From: Breviolum minutum Mf 1.05b.01 | Taxonomy: Eukaryota > Sar > Dinophyceae > Suessiales > Symbiodiniaceae | Assembly: GCA_000507305.1 (NCBI GenBank) | Contig: DF239934.1 | Coordinates: forward strand, 62,001 to 126,000 | Length of the DNA stretch: 64,000 bases | Direction of reading: 5' to 3' | Part shown: positions 11,830-25,400 of the stretch, piece by piece | Layout of the letters: every line of letters starts with the position of its first letter | Position numbering within the stretch: the first letter of the stretch is position 1 | Position numbers and translations under genes: made by a program | The notes under the pieces: generated by a model | Seen by the model: the letters and a program-made list of their open reading frames with translations, nothing else | Told to the model about the DNA's origin: nothing | The model's database searches: none

Positions 11830-13746
11830 CTTTCAGCTCCCCCCCCAAAAATGGTTGTCAATGAAACCCATTGGCATTGGCATGATATAGGTTCAATAAC
11901 ATGATATGACATGATAGACTTTTCTTAAGCATTGCTATTGGTGTATTTATGTCAGATCTCATTGGATGTCGGGTCAGAAATCATCTGCCTTCCAAGCGAA
12001 ACCTCGCCTCACGGGAGGGCCGGGCCGGCCCAGCCGGCCACAGGTAAGCCAAGAAAAAGCTCACACAGCAACGGTGGAATTCGAAGGGTTTGAAGGTAGC
12101 TTGAAGGATTGAGATGGATTGACATCAGTTGAAACTGAGAGATTTTAGTTTTCATTCCAAACCGGAAATTTCTGGCATGTTCCCATGCCATCAAAAAAGT
12201 GAGAACATGAAGAATGGATGCAAGTGATGCAAAGGCACCTTCATGATGGAATGCCCTTGTTAGTTGTTAGCATAAAATGCACATCATTACGACTTCTTTT
12301 GTCCTATGATTGGCGGTGCGTTGCTACCTCCTTTCAGGTCAGTGCCTCCAATCTGAATCTACCCTAAAAAACCATGGATGTCTGTATGTCCATCCAGCAA
12401 AGCAAGCTCATGTGACTCATGTTCTCATTCGTCCAGGAAAATGAAACAGTAGAGAAACAAATATCAGCAACCAATCTGACAAGAATTTGTCCTGCTTGCC
12501 TAACAGGTGCCGCACCATGTTGAACCCGTTTTGCTCATCCCCCACAGCCTAGTGCTTTGCTCTGATGCTCTGAGTCTCCGGCGCTTCGCACCTCACCTGC
12601 AAGTTGAGACGTTGCTGCCCGAGTCGACATGTTTTTTCTTCCGCAATTTACCTCCGAAACCCAACATGTTAAAAATCTCATGAAAATCTTTTCTCGTAGA
12701 TTCCACAGGTCCTCCAGTCACATCTCAATCCCTGCACTAAGAAATGCATTCACCTAACCACGGGTGACATTTATTGTAATGTGCTGTGCCTATTTCTTTT
12801 GTCATGTCCATGTTTTAAGGTTGCAAAAAACAGGATATTGTTCAAAGAGGTCTCGAACTCTCCATTTTCAAAGGTTGGCCCAGCCCTGGGAGCTCCAAAG
12901 CTGCAAGGGAAACACAGAAACACCATTCCCTTGAGAGGCTTGACAGTCACATTTTCTGAGATGATTCAAGATCTAGTGGGTTAAAAGTGCAAATGGGATA
13001 TTCGTGTTGGTGGTTGCATGCGATCACTGTTCTCAGGTCTTGAGATGGTGAAATTCCGAAGTTTTTCGCATTGGAAAACCGCGCAGCGATGCCTTTCTCG
13101 GCAGCTTTCTGCCTGTAGCAACTGGGAATCTGAAGTTGAGCAAAGGATGACCAGAATCAACTGATATCAACCGTTCGTACCCCGGGACCTCCAACTATAA
13201 GATGGGCAAGATGGGTACATCCAAAATGATCCATGGTTGTTCACTCTACTCTACCAGGTCATGTTTCAGTTTTTCCACTGAAGCATAATTCTGATTCACT
13301 GCGCTCAGAGGTTTGGAGTCTGGAGGCTTTAAGACTGATGAGTATCCTTAATTATGCTATCTATACAAGGAGTCCCCTAGATCGCGTCTGTTGATGGAAT
13401 AACATAAACGCCCTTGATCGTTAATGGTGACTCCATCAAATGGAACTTTTTTTTTTTGGGGGGGGGGTCCTTCCCGTGACTTGTTTTTTGCAAGTCCAAG
13501 ACAAATCACAGCGTCGCTTGCATCTACATTCCGCATGTCTCTTGATAAAAAATGTTGTTTGCCTGTCGGGCCTGTCGCCCTAAAAGTCTGGGTGAAGCAC
13601 AACTCCTTTTGAGTGTGGCCTTCAACCAGTCAACCCCTTCACCAAAATTCAAGCCTTTAGATGCCAAAAATGTTTGAAACGCCTCAGCTACAATTGCATC
13701 TCAGGCCTGCTGTGGAGCCCCCTTTGAAGAGACAAGAGAAAGGTTT
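11830..13746. other. Mostly intergenic
   Basis: Apart from the possible first exon near 12.59-12.63 kb, I see no supported exon. A T-run followed by a G-run lies at 13447-13467. Confidence 0.4.
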
Positions 13747-15458
13747 CTATGCACCCAAAATCATCGACGTTCCCATTTGCGGATTGAAGTGCTTGAACGT
13801 GGTTTTGGGCTTTGCCCAGCTTGAATCACACCATTTGTTGCAAACATGGTGATGGAAGAAGTTCTCAATGCCCTTTTGCCCAAGATCTGTTGGCCCATAG
13901 CGCTTGTCTCTGGAAAGGAGCACCGGATCTGTCAACACCACTGCATCACTCTCAACCGCCCCTTGGAGATCACAAAGGAGAACATCTCCTTGGGAATAAT
14001 GGTAAGAGAAGTGGCTAAGACTTTGCAAGGCCTTGGCCCATTCACTTGAATTTTGCCAACCACTGTTCGAATTGAAGTTCTCAAAGTTGGCAATGAAGGG
14101 TTCCACCAACATACGCTGCTTGCTCTGCGTCCTATGCCAGACTGCTGTTTGGCATATCTGAACAAACGTCGCAAACTTCTTCTCCTGGTTGAAGGCATTT
14201 GTCACCTCAATAGCTTTCTGGCACAAGGACACATCCTGATCAAAGAAGGAATCCTCAAAGGCTTCCGTGCCATCTTTGAAAACCTTTGAAACCATAGCTT
14301 GGCCAGCGCGAAGACCCACAGTGTATTCACCTTTGAAGACTTTCCGGAATCGGCCTTCACCAATCGCCTTGGACCAGTCGGTGGTGCACTTCGACGCATG
14401 GTTTTCCCGAGCAGCTGAGCGAGGACGTTTCTTCATCTGCAACCTGTCACTCTTCAATGATGCTTTTGCTGCGTCTATGAGCTTTCCTAGGCCAGGGGTG
14501 TGCAACTTCTTCTGTTCAGCAAGAACAGCCTGTTCAATGTCATTCCCGCTGAAACCTTTCTCTCCAGACTCAGCAAAATCCATCTTGATGTTGCGGACCG
14601 CGTGTGCAGCCACTCTGTTGTCTCGAAACGGATTTTCCGGCTCCTTGTTTGGTGGATAACCTTGACGTTGCTGAGCAACAACATCAAATTCAATGGTTAC
14701 CAAGCAAGTCTTCACTTCCACATGAATGCACCTGGGATTGGTGCTTTTGACATGATAGCCTCTTCTTTGGATACCTTCCACAATGGAATCCCATTGTCCC
14801 TTCGAAATGGGACCACTCCCAAACACCATGACATCTATATCCGACTCACCAGCCACATCGGTTCCTTTCATAAAGCTACCAGCTTTCATCAGTTTGGCAG
14901 AACTGCCTAGCACCCCTTTGACAACAGCTTCGAAGTCCACAATTCCTCTGGAAATCGCGGAGAGCTGTTCTGAACTCCAATGTCCTCCTGTGTCTGCACG
15001 GTGCTGCAACTGACCATCTGAAAGGGCTGGCTGGGTGGTAACACTGCCATCTGCGTGGATGATCTTGTTAGTTCCTCTGACTGTGACCGAGAGTCCTTCC
15101 ACCTTGGAATCGGATTTGTGGCGAAGCTCGTGTTTGACCTCCTCCAATGGAACTAGCTTCACTTTCACTGTTCCACACTTGCCAGCATGGCTTGCCATCT
15201 TGTAAACTGCCAGCCTCCGGTTGTCCAAAGTCACTAGACTGCCATCCTGACGTCTCACCACATGCATCATGGGCACCTCACGTTTCTGCATGCCATCTCT
15301 GATCTTCTCGAAAGTCTCAAAGATGGATACTTCAGGCTCGTCCTTGAAATGCTCTCCAATGTTGCCTTGCGAGAAGCGAATGGAAACGGGATCGAGCATC
15401 CTCTCCATGGCTTCGCTCGCCGTGGCAAAGTAACAGGTGCCTGCTAGCTTCTGGCTCT
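13747..15458 (-). CDS. ParB-like + nucleotidyltransferase + alpha-kinase fusion protein
   Basis: A 1.7-kb exon ends in TAG; numbering below is from the ATG at 15408 (553 residues). Residues 1-95 match the ParB/sulfiredoxin-like fold common in protists, with LDPVSIRFSQ and the hallmark DNRRL (62-66). Residues about 160-245 form a pol-beta-type nucleotidyltransferase: GS (177-178), SDIDV with D190 and D192, and a third acidic residue D242 in IEFDVV, so the metal-binding triad is intact. Residues about 345-553 are an alpha-kinase (MHCK/EF2K family): K375 in MVSKVFK, LLCDLQG (477-483), LTDPVLLS, GPTDLG, and the zinc motif HxCNxxC (521-527). The frame stays open upstream to an AG at 15459, and an in-phase exon ITYVFVETLMSW...ILAAF lies at 15645..15575; RSFHSDLRKIEEELIQKVSE at 16077..16020 may be further upstream. 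Domain identities are firm, substrates unknown. Confidence 0.9.
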
Positions 15459-16099
15459 CTTGAGACGAAAACCTTGAGCCATGAACATCAAAATCAGGTT
15501 AAAATGAAATAAAATGATCGTTGACTTTGAATTCTGGCCTCTTGTTGGGAACTTTGAAAGTTTCCAGTGCTCACCAAATGCCGCTAGAATAACGTTGTTT
15601 TTGTCTGACCATGACATAAGGGTTTCGACAAACACGTAAGTTATGCTCAGCTTGGTGTTACTTTGAATCCAAAGGCCCTTCAGTTCTCATATCTCAAGTG
15701 ACAAACCCGGAAGAGTTGCACATGGGAAAGGGTAACGGGTCCTGAAGGTGACAAGGTAAATTTGGTAAATGGCTTCCCCAATTCCAACTGGGAAGTCCAA
15801 ACAGTCCAGCCCGAATGCCCAGGATATAAGCAATAGCTTGACCTCCGAGATTGCTGCGACTGGGTTGAAGATTTTTTGAAGCTTCTACCAGCTTAGCTTC
15901 ATCCGGTCAAAATAATTGCAGCAACTGGAAGCAACAAATCAATTCATGTCAATTGGGTCTGTCAGTAGCACTGACTCTCCACATACATGTCTCACACAAA
16001 ATGTCAAAAACATTTGGACCTCGGAAACTTTTTGGATAAGCTCTTCTTCAATCTTTCGCAAATCCGAGTGGAAACTCCTTACATCCCTACCTTCAAGAT

Positions 16100-18490
16100 T
16101 GGTGGATGATTAGATTGATGGATTGCTTTGAGGTGAAACCACCCCTTCCCAGTATTGTGCCCCAGGCGAGTCTTGCCCAGTCCCATGGAATCTGCCAATA
16201 AGGCACCTGGCACTGACAGCGTGTGTCACAACACAAACCGACATGCTCTCAGTCCCAAGCTTTACATGAAGAATGGGCAACCAAGAGGTGCCAAATTGAT
16301 CCAAATTCACGAATCTGAAGTGGCGAAAGGAGTCAGGAATCATTGATTCATTGAATCATCTACAATCGATATATGACAAACAAATAAATTATTATGATGA
16401 ATTCACCATTGTCCAAGCTGGGAGCCCTACCCATCTGTGCAGTTGCTCGCGACATGAGCCAATTATAGCCCTCCTTTTGGTGACTTCTTAGGGCCTCAAT
16501 TGATGCGTGAACAATTGTGAAACTTCATGCGGGTACAGCTATACAAGAATATCATATCAGAATATACAATGTTAGACAAATGATTATATGACTATTTGTC
16601 ATGTTTCCCCGCCTAATTAATATGGAGACTTCTTCAAGGAAACACAAGAGCAAACAATAACACCTTCAAGATCCTTCAAGATTTGGGTTCGATGATCTGT
16701 TGGAAACAACCCTGCCCTTCTGATACTGAAATCAACCCATAAGTTCCGTACCCAAGCTGGTTTCACCTCCAGCTGTAGCCTCAGTTGGAGGCTGCAGGAA
16801 ATGCAGTTTCAATGATCGACTCCAACCGACAAAGAGGTTTAGATAGGTGACCTACACGTTATATCACGTAATTTAAATATCTCCACCAGGAATCAAAAGG
16901 ACATCGACATGACATCACAGAACGAGATCCCACACGGCCGCAACAATTCTTTCACCAGCAAAGCGGTTGAGGAATCTAGAGTCCACCTGGTGGCCCAGGC
17001 CATCCACTTGGATACACCTTTCCAAGTCAGATCTTGTTGGATAATTTCTCATATGTATCCATCTTAAAGCATCTTAAATACTCTATGCATGTAGGGATGT
17101 GTTGGGTGTAAATCCTTCAATTCTATCTTTTATTCTTATGGATTTTTGTTGGCATCCGGCTTCTACCGGAGATCTATGGTGCTGACAGTGATACACCTGT
17201 TTGGGTTTTTACTGGGAAACTTCCAGTGCATTCCCCAAGTGTGCCATGTCATCCTGAACACCTGCCTGGGGTGAGCACCAACCATGGCCAGCAGTACATC
17301 CCCTGCACTGGCATCCACCTGCAAACGATCATCCATTTAGGATTGAACATTATCAGTGGTTTTACAATTTTGTTGGAACGCGACCTGCCACCATGACTTA
17401 TTGGTATGGTTACCAATTCGTTCATTTAAATACCAGAACGAAAATGAAATGTTTGGACTAACCTTCAGGATGATTGAAGCCATGCTTGGACACTGTTCGA
17501 TAATGTTTCCACGCCAAGGAATGTCACCATTTCCATGGTCCCTTCCTTTTGCAGCACCTTACGTTTCTGGCATGTCAAACCCTGCAGGAAGTGTTGCATG
17601 GTCCTTGGAGGCTGGTGCCGCACTGGCAGGAGCACAAACAAATTTGAATTATATATACCGAAATAGATACAGTATTATACACACACATATCATATATGTA
17701 TATATATATATGTATAGATGTATCATCTCATGGCCATTTATGGCCTCTAGATTCTACGAACTTGTTCGAAGTTGCCGCCTTTGTTACAAAACATTGAAGC
17801 ATCTCTTGAATGCTGCATTCCTGGACCATACCGGTGCTTGGTCAAAGAGGCTAGAGAGAGTGGAACGACACTTTGAGTTATAAAAAGGAAACATGTATAT
17901 ATTCAATTACTAAATATTATTTACATGTTGGTTTTCTATGTTCTTTCCGAGCACGTCATATTTCTCAGCACCAGGCGTTGGACGGCCATCTCCTACAAAC
18001 ACCAAGGGAGCCTGTGACCTTGGCTAGTGGAGTTTCCACTAGAGTGGATGCTTTACACATCCGCAGCAAGTCACGATTTGGCCATCTCTTTTCCAAGGTG
18101 TATGCTTACGTATAAGGTTCGTATATGACAATACCTCGTGTCAAAGAGTTCCAAACATCCAGTCGCAAGGTGTTGCAATGTCCTCCATTTAGATACATCT
18201 TTTTCATTCTTTTTCCAGAATGTAAAAAGTGGAATTCTCTTGATGGCATCACTATGACCATACAGGGGATATACAACCGCAATTGCATGTTTATCCTAAT
18301 GATGCATTCTTCGCCCTCTTTCTGTTTGATTATACCTACAGCCGCCTTTCTCAGTCGTCCCCAGACTCAATGCACTGAAAAAATTGCGGCCAACAGACTC
18401 TTGCTGTTCTTCAGAACAGTTTGGTGATCCCTGTGGTCAGAGATGTGTCAAGTGAAGGTGACACGCTGGTGATGAATCGGTTGAGAGATC
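16100..18490. other. Intergenic or intronic, few signals
   Basis: A possible short exon near 16310..16250 reads REFGSIWHLLVAHSS before GTAAAG. A TA run lies near 17690-17710. Nothing else supported. Confidence 0.4.
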
Positions 18491-20612
18491 TTATTGCTTT
18501 GTTGCGGATGATAAACGTTGTCGCTTCTTCTTGAGAATGCTTGAGATCAGCATCAGCAGCTTCTCAGACACTTTTTCTTCACAGGGTGGTTGAAAATCTG
18601 CCCAGAGCAGTTGATGCCAGCTCCATCTAGACTCGTGCACAACTTGAAGCATCCTTCCCTTCTGGAGCTATAAAAGTGCAACAACTTGGGGATTTACTAG
18701 TTGAATCTGTGATATAGATGGCAAGCACTGCAAATGGGTAAAGTGTTTAATAGGCCTGATTGCAAAATGGACACTGGATGAAACTGGTCTTTCCCACTAA
18801 AAATGCTGCTGTTTCCAAACATCTCATCCAACTCACACAGGGTGTGTTGATGGTCAACTGAAATCCTATCACAAGTCAAAGATTAATAAATTCCCCAACA
18901 CACGTATCCTGTCCACATGTCTGAACGGAGCTGGACCCCGGCCACTTGGTCATCACCAAAGAGCGCTTTAAAATCCCGTATAATCATTATAGATCTTATA
19001 GTTACCACTGGCCGAAGGACTCAACGTAACTCAACGTAACTCAACCGTCACTTCTGGCTGGCTGACGTTTTCATTTGTTTTCATTTCTTCGCTTGAACCT
19101 GTTGGTAACATATCCAAGTGTCCTGGTATACCTCTAAGGCTTCTTCGAGGCCTTGCTTTGCAAGGCCCGTGTCATGCAGCCATGCATGTAAAACTGGAGG
19201 GCCCGGAGGGCCTAATTGTGGCTCCGGCATAGCTTTTGGCAAAATGGCGCTGCTTGAAGTGTTGCTTTTTTGTTCAAAGCTCTTTTGATTCTCCTTTGCG
19301 CACAGGCTCATTGTTTTTCGACAGATCGTGGCTGGGAAAAGCCTCATGGGCGACGGCTCAGTAGAACACCTAAAACCTCAGTGCCGCGATTTGCAAGTCA
19401 ATTCCAGTTGGTTGCTTGGCTGGTGCAGTTTGATGTAGGAATGGCAACAAGCGTCCAACTCGTGACTGCGTTTCAATGCACCAAAGCTGTCTTCACCCTT
19501 CATTCTTTGCTACCAAAGTCACCCCAACGTTTGCTTCTTGCAGTTTCAATGTGGTCTCCACCAACTTTTGCCTGGACTCCTGCAAATTTGGAGATGGGAA
19601 TGCACTTATGTAATGCTTGGCAGAATGTCATGGTCGTATGAGTACATCTCTGTGGATGTTGTCTTTCTATGTCTTTCTTTGCATAGAATCTGCAGGTACC
19701 AACAATCACCACGTTCGACTCTCAGAACCAACCCTTCAACTAACTGCTTCCATCCGATTTTTCCATGGCTTTTCTCAGGTGACCTCTGGGACATCTGAGT
19801 CGGCATGCACAGCATACACCTGTGGCGGCATATCCAGGAGGGCTTCCGCACACAAGATGCGTTGATTGCTTTTTGAATCATCAGCGTGGGGAAGCCGCAG
19901 AGTTGCAGCAATTAAACTTCCAGTTTTGCGAACTCAGAGTAATTCGGTCCATTTTTGGCGCCCAAGAAATACTTGGGATATCTATGGATATCTTGGATTG
20001 ATGATCAGCTTAACTCATCTTGACTTGGGGTCACTCTCTCGCACCTTCATTGCCTCTTGTAGCAAATCGTGATGCCGGCGCAAAACCATTGAAACTGAAA
20101 CTTCTCCTGCGGCTCTAGGCGATTGTAGGTGTTGTGATTGCAATGAACAATCTCATTGTTGCTGAAGTCCTTTTGAATGTGGCTACTGGCACTTGCTCTT
20201 CACATTTCTTCCCAATCTGAATGGGATAACTCTGTGCAAAAGCCCTGACAAAGGGACTTCCAGACGTAGATGCCGACAAAAACCAGGGTCACATCACCAG
20301 TTTCAACCCTTCCACTACCACCCACAACTTACAGTATATGGCCAATAACCGAGCAGCCTTTCTGCCCAACCCCGGATGTGCCTTCGGCTTTGCTTGCGTC
20401 TTCTACGGACACATTGACTTCCCGGTTGGATGGCGACTCGTTGGGGGTCGCTGCCGTGCTCCTTGTAGCTACCAGGTCTCTCATAAATAACACACCCTCA
20501 ACCAGAGAACGACCAATTTGACTTTACGATTTGCCACGTCGCATCTACTAAACCAAGACAGGAGTCCATTGCTCTTTCGTATCGGCATCTGGCAGTTTCA
20601 AGTGTCCAGTTT
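18491..20612 (-). CDS. Multi-exon gene, unidentified, coiled-coil and possible SAM-like segment
   Basis: Likely exons: 20612..20554 (TGHLKLPDADTKEQWTPVL), 20468..20333 (TAATPNESPSNREVNVSVED..., donor GTAAGT), 20106..20045 (EVSVSMVLRRHHDLLQEAMK, donor GTGCGA), 19579..19523 (ESRQKLVETTLKLQEANVG), 19311..19132 (contains an ATG and LHAWLHDTGLAKQGLEEALE, donor GTATAC), about 18857..18790 (DHQHTLCELDEMFGNSSIFS) and 18597..18491 (EEKVSEKLLMLISSILKKKR..., TAA stop). The WLHDTGL...LEEALE...LCELDEMF spacing recalls a SAM domain but is weak. Several junctions are not phase-proven and the ATG at 19311 could be a start or internal. Confidence 0.5.
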
Positions 20613-21311
20613 CTGCTTCGATGTGCTGCCTCAGCAACACCAGTTGACAACTTCTCTGTTTGTTGATTTATTGGGTTCCATGTGCACACATTCCTCAACC
20701 ACCTCAACTAGTCGCAAATCTCCAAAATTCAAATTTCTGGCTACCAAAATTTCCACTACTCAACGGGTCGAAATGCACAGTATTGACAAATAATAAACTT
20801 TCATTGCATCCTTCTTTCGAGCTGTCAGTCTATTAGAAGTCTAGGAGAGGAAGCTTTGACACATACCAACAGCAGTTGCATATAACAAACAAGCACCCTT
20901 TGCTGCCAAAGATCCTACCCGTAGATCCATCTTCATCAACATCTTCTGTGTGCAAGATTGGAGTCCTCAAATCGTGTGGTCATTGCCATTGGTTTCACTT
21001 GGTGAATCAGTGAAGCACCACGTTTCACGGGTGCAGCCAGGAAACTCTCGACCCAGATCGGCGCTCAAACTGGTCGGAGGCACTTCGGGGGCCTCGAGGC
21101 TATAGGGTCAAAGGTGAAGTCATGGTAACCCTGTGTTGTAGAGTGATAGATATATATATATATATGCCATATTTATTGTTGAAATCAAACTGGTAACTGG
21201 AGTAAGCAAAAATTATACATAAATTATAATTTCTACAAATATATTCTTTAATTGTAAATAATTGTAATTGCAACTTACTGTAGTTTCAGATTTATTATTT
21301 TCAATGTCTTC

Positions 21312-21931
21312 TCAGCTCATGAACTCCGCTCGTTCGAGCTCCTTCTGGATGATTCCTGGACTGAAAGACCCCGTCCAGTCAGCCCGTGCGTTCCCAGGGA
21401 CAAAGTCTGCAAAACTCACCGACTCTTTCACAGGCCTTGGCACACTCACAATCCAATCAAGAGTGGCACAGCATGTTTTGATATATATTTTGATTCAGTG
21501 GCTTATGACCTAGTCAAATATAGTCAACATATTCCTCTTTTTTTATTCTTTGGAAATGTGCGCTTGCCTCCCAAGCTTGACCGTCGCAGGGTTATTTCCA
21601 TATTCAACTCAACCCATCGTAGAACATTTCAGGCCGTGGCCTCGGAGCATCCGCTTTTGTAGCACCAAGGTGAACAAAATTTTGGAGGCTCTTCAAACGA
21701 GAGTGGATCGCATCCTGCACAGTTTGAAAACAGGGATACATTGGGATAGTGGAATATACCATGATATACTAATATATACAATTTGCAAAGATGTGCGAGG
21801 AAAGCTGGTATGAAAGGTAATAAAAGAAACTTGCAATGAGAGGTTGCCTTTGGTTGAGGAACTTGGAGGCCTGCCTGTCTCAACAATATCAAACTGAAAA
21901 GGCTTGGGAATGTTTTGGGTGCCCCAAGGGT
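21312..21931 (-). CDS. C-terminal part of a multi-exon gene, unidentified
   Basis: Exon 21931..21832 or 21831 (after TTTTCAG) reads PWGTQNIPKPFQFDIVETGR... and stops at GTTTCT. Exon 21714 to about 21610 follows in phase and reads DAIHSRLKSLQNFVHLGATK.... A terminal exon ending at 21312 reads VKESVSFADFVPGNARADWT...KELERAEFMS then TGA. A possible upstream exon at about 22152..22087 encodes a hexapeptide repeat and ends at the strong donor GTAAGT. No family recognised. Confidence 0.45.
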
Positions 21932-22101
21932 CTGAAAAGAAAGAGGTTTTACATGTTTCACACTGTTTCAGAACATGGATGCTGCCACTTCGCAGCAATA
22001 GCGAATCTAATTTCTAGCATTAATATGCTGAGTGCGTCGGCAGGGGGGACTGCAACTCCAAAGTCGTAGTTGACACAGTTGACTTACTGGATGTCAAAGG
22101 C

Positions 22102-22151
22102 ACAGTTGACACAGCGGGCACAATTGACACAAATGGCACAGTTGACGCACA
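22102..22151. repeat. Short 18-bp-period tandem repeat
   Basis: Three diverged units of GGCACAGTTGACACA(N)3. On the minus strand they read as a six-residue repeat (VPFVSI, VPAVST, VPLTSS). Confidence 0.6.
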
Positions 22152-22496
22152 GTATATGTTGACCCGGTACAAATGATTCCAAGTGCGTATAGCCGTATAG
22201 CTACCAGGTGCTGTCACACAAATGTTGCATCAATCATACATCATCATACATCAACTTTGTCTCAAACAAAAGCGGCCATCTGGTGTACAGGAGCAACTCG
22301 TAGAAAACCCTCCAGTTGTTGTAATCACGGCTTCGCTGTGGAACTGTCAGCTTTGGTATGGGAACTCGTTTTCGATGAAAACACTACAATACGCAAAATA
22401 CCGTAAAATTATGCTACCATCATATCTACCGCGTTTAGGACTCTATGGGCGGAGAGAGATTCAGATACTAAGGAACTGTTGCATCATGAACGACAG

Positions 22497-25400
22497 TCAA
22501 ACACCCCTTGGCACCAGCTTCTCGTCATAGCCGTCGATGCCCTTGACCAAGTTCTCAATTTTCGACTCGTTGCCCTCCATCTTTGTCTCAGCCGCTGAAA
22601 AAGGTGAAGGGTTGGGTGAAATCGCAGGTTTGTCAAAACTCTGAAGCTTGAATGGAACAGTTGATCCTGGGTGTGTCAAAGTGGATGACCTCCAAATCCG
22701 CTGCTTCTAGAAATATCTTGCCTGGCTATGCCTGGCTCTTGTTAGTTTCCCAATCGGACACATCTACACATGTGCAAAGGCTTGAAGAGGTGAAGTTCAA
22801 GGGGAATATGCAAGGATTTTAGCATACTACAATCATCGATAATCTCTAACATCTAATATGACTATACGGGCTATACATGACTATACTAGTATATACGTCA
22901 AGTCACATCACACAACTTTCATGACACATGTGAATGATGGAGTTTCCATTTCTATGATTCGATGTAATTACCTTGGCTAGTGAGGCCTTAATTTCAAATT
23001 AGATGAAAACCAGCGTAGGGTCAGTGCAGCCCAACCCTGCCCTCCCACAGGTTTCCTACGACAAAAGACCACCATTGGTACCAAAGCAGCATCCGAAGGC
23101 AAGAACTCAACATCCTACTGCTGTTGAGTTGCCACACATTTGGAGACTTGATAATGTAGTTCCATGATGGACATTGGTCGAATTTGGTCACATAGGCCAA
23201 CAACTCCTTGGATGAACTCTGATCTCTCGATGATACCTGGCACACGTTGAAATCAGTGAAACCACAAAGGCGAAAGTGTGTTGGAAAGCCCCATAAAGGG
23301 ACGCAAAGGTCATGCCTTCCAGGTAAGTGCTTGGCTTATGGCTTAAGGTAGTATCTTGGAATCTTGGTTTGGTACTGTCTTCATTCACTGTGGACTGTGT
23401 CGTTGTCTTTTTGCACAGTACGTTACATAAATAAAGCAACAAAACTCAGTGTCAGGGTGTTACTTTTGAATATTTTTGAATACAACCCAATTCCCCAGGG
23501 CCACCTGTGTCGCTGTAATCCATCACCTCATGTGTGTGGGCTGTGGACCGGATGCATGGACTGGAACCAACTACTGGCAGGCAAACATCATACATCCAAG
23601 ATCATCCAAGAACATTCTACAAATTTGCGACACTTAATTTCACTGAACCTGCTGTATTAAGTGTCATGGACCATGGATATGTTTCGGATCTTTGACTTGA
23701 GGGCCTCCTGACCCTCCTGTCAGCTTTGGCACCCATGTCTGCTCTCAACCCAAAGACAGGTTTGATTCCATCCGGCATCAATGTAAAATAGCAATAAAAC
23801 AGTGTCTCGTTTGCTTGGTCTATCTTGGTCTTTACCTGACGTTACAGACACATGCGCAATATTGCGCAATACATCGGAGTACATCGAGTGTCATTTCTTT
23901 CCCTGTTGTTCACCTAGTATTCACCAGAACCTTTCCTTCTGAATGCAGCAAATACAATGAAGCAATCATATTCCCATGTCAACCGGATGGCTGCCATTTA
24001 TCCCATCTCTCCAAGGCGCATAGAACATTTGATCCAAGTCGGCTCTTTGAAAATTCACACCAAAGCTCTCTAAAAGGATGGCAATCTGCTCGGTGACCTG
24101 AGTCTTGCTGGCTTTGCTACGGCTAGTTGCGCGAAATGGATCAAAATGGTCCTTTGAAGTGCAGGAAAGGTTGTCAGATTCTATAAGACCTCATCTATTC
24201 CTGCAGCGTCTAAAAGCACTTGGCACCAAACATGTGAGAGCTTAAATGAGGTCACAGTCAGCCGCTTCTTAGATACTTGCACTGGCTAATCCTCCAAAGA
24301 GGATGCCTTCCCTGCTTACGTTGAACACAAACGAATGCAAATGAATACAATTTATAAAGCCTCCATCAAAATGCAAACCAACTTGGTTCTGGCCGAACAG
24401 TAGAACTTGATATGGAAAGTCCCGGATCAGGCCACTATAGCGAGAATCCTTGAAACTGGATCTCCGATAGCTGTTTTGCTTGGCTGGCAGCCTGTCGTAT
24501 TTCATCGCGAGGTAGCACACGATTCCGATTCCTTAGCATTTTGGGCATTGGGGGATCGATCCCGGGGGGATCAATTGGGATCGATACGTACGATTGATAC
24601 CCAATTGAACATGGTGCAAGCAAACCAATGCGTCCAATGGATTCATACTCCAGATCAAGTATGAGCAAAACATGCAGAAGTTCAATTTATCGTGTCAAGA
24701 TGTGTCAAGCACGGTTCCTCAAGAGACCTCAGAAGCTCACTTCCAAAAACACAACATGCATGTTTTTCAACAGTCGGTCGTGTGCGTCCCAAGGTTCACA
24801 TCGAGTTCATCAAAAAGCTCCCCACAGCGTTGCTGCATCGTCTTGCGCTTGGATTCCCGATCCATTCGGTCTGCCTCGATCCTGGCCTGGTTCTTCTCCT
24901 GATCAACGTGCAAGTTTGACAAACTCCGTGGTTCATGTGGCCCCAATAGTGGTTAAAAGAATGAACTCTCGTACAAGGGTTTCATGTGCATGGGTCCTAC
25001 ATCAATTGTAGATTATGATAATGTCATCAAAGGATTGATAAATCCGCCCTAATTAGAGCGCCCTATTTGACTAGGTTTGTGGTATTGGTGCCAATTCCCG
25101 CCTAGTTAATCAAGGTTTGGTTGAAATACCCCCAACCCCCAATTAATCCAACCCCATTTGAACTTGTTCATGACGCTAATCCCCTCATGTAGTACCATCA
25201 GCTCCTATCCTGCAGTTCACCCTAATTTTTGGGACTCCTGGGCAATAATAGGGATTTGATTTCATGATCCATAACCATAATCTCTTCATATAATTAATTT
25301 TAGAATCATATATCATTATAGCTATCCTCAGGCCTAGATCCTTCTTTATTGAGGGGGGTTGGTACTACTTCAGACCTAGTGAAGGTCTTCTGGACCGTCT

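Noticed and set aside
13812..14910. Several 60-136 codon frames on the plus strand over the alpha-kinase exon
   Set aside because: Shadows of the minus-strand coding sequence, whose domains are clear.
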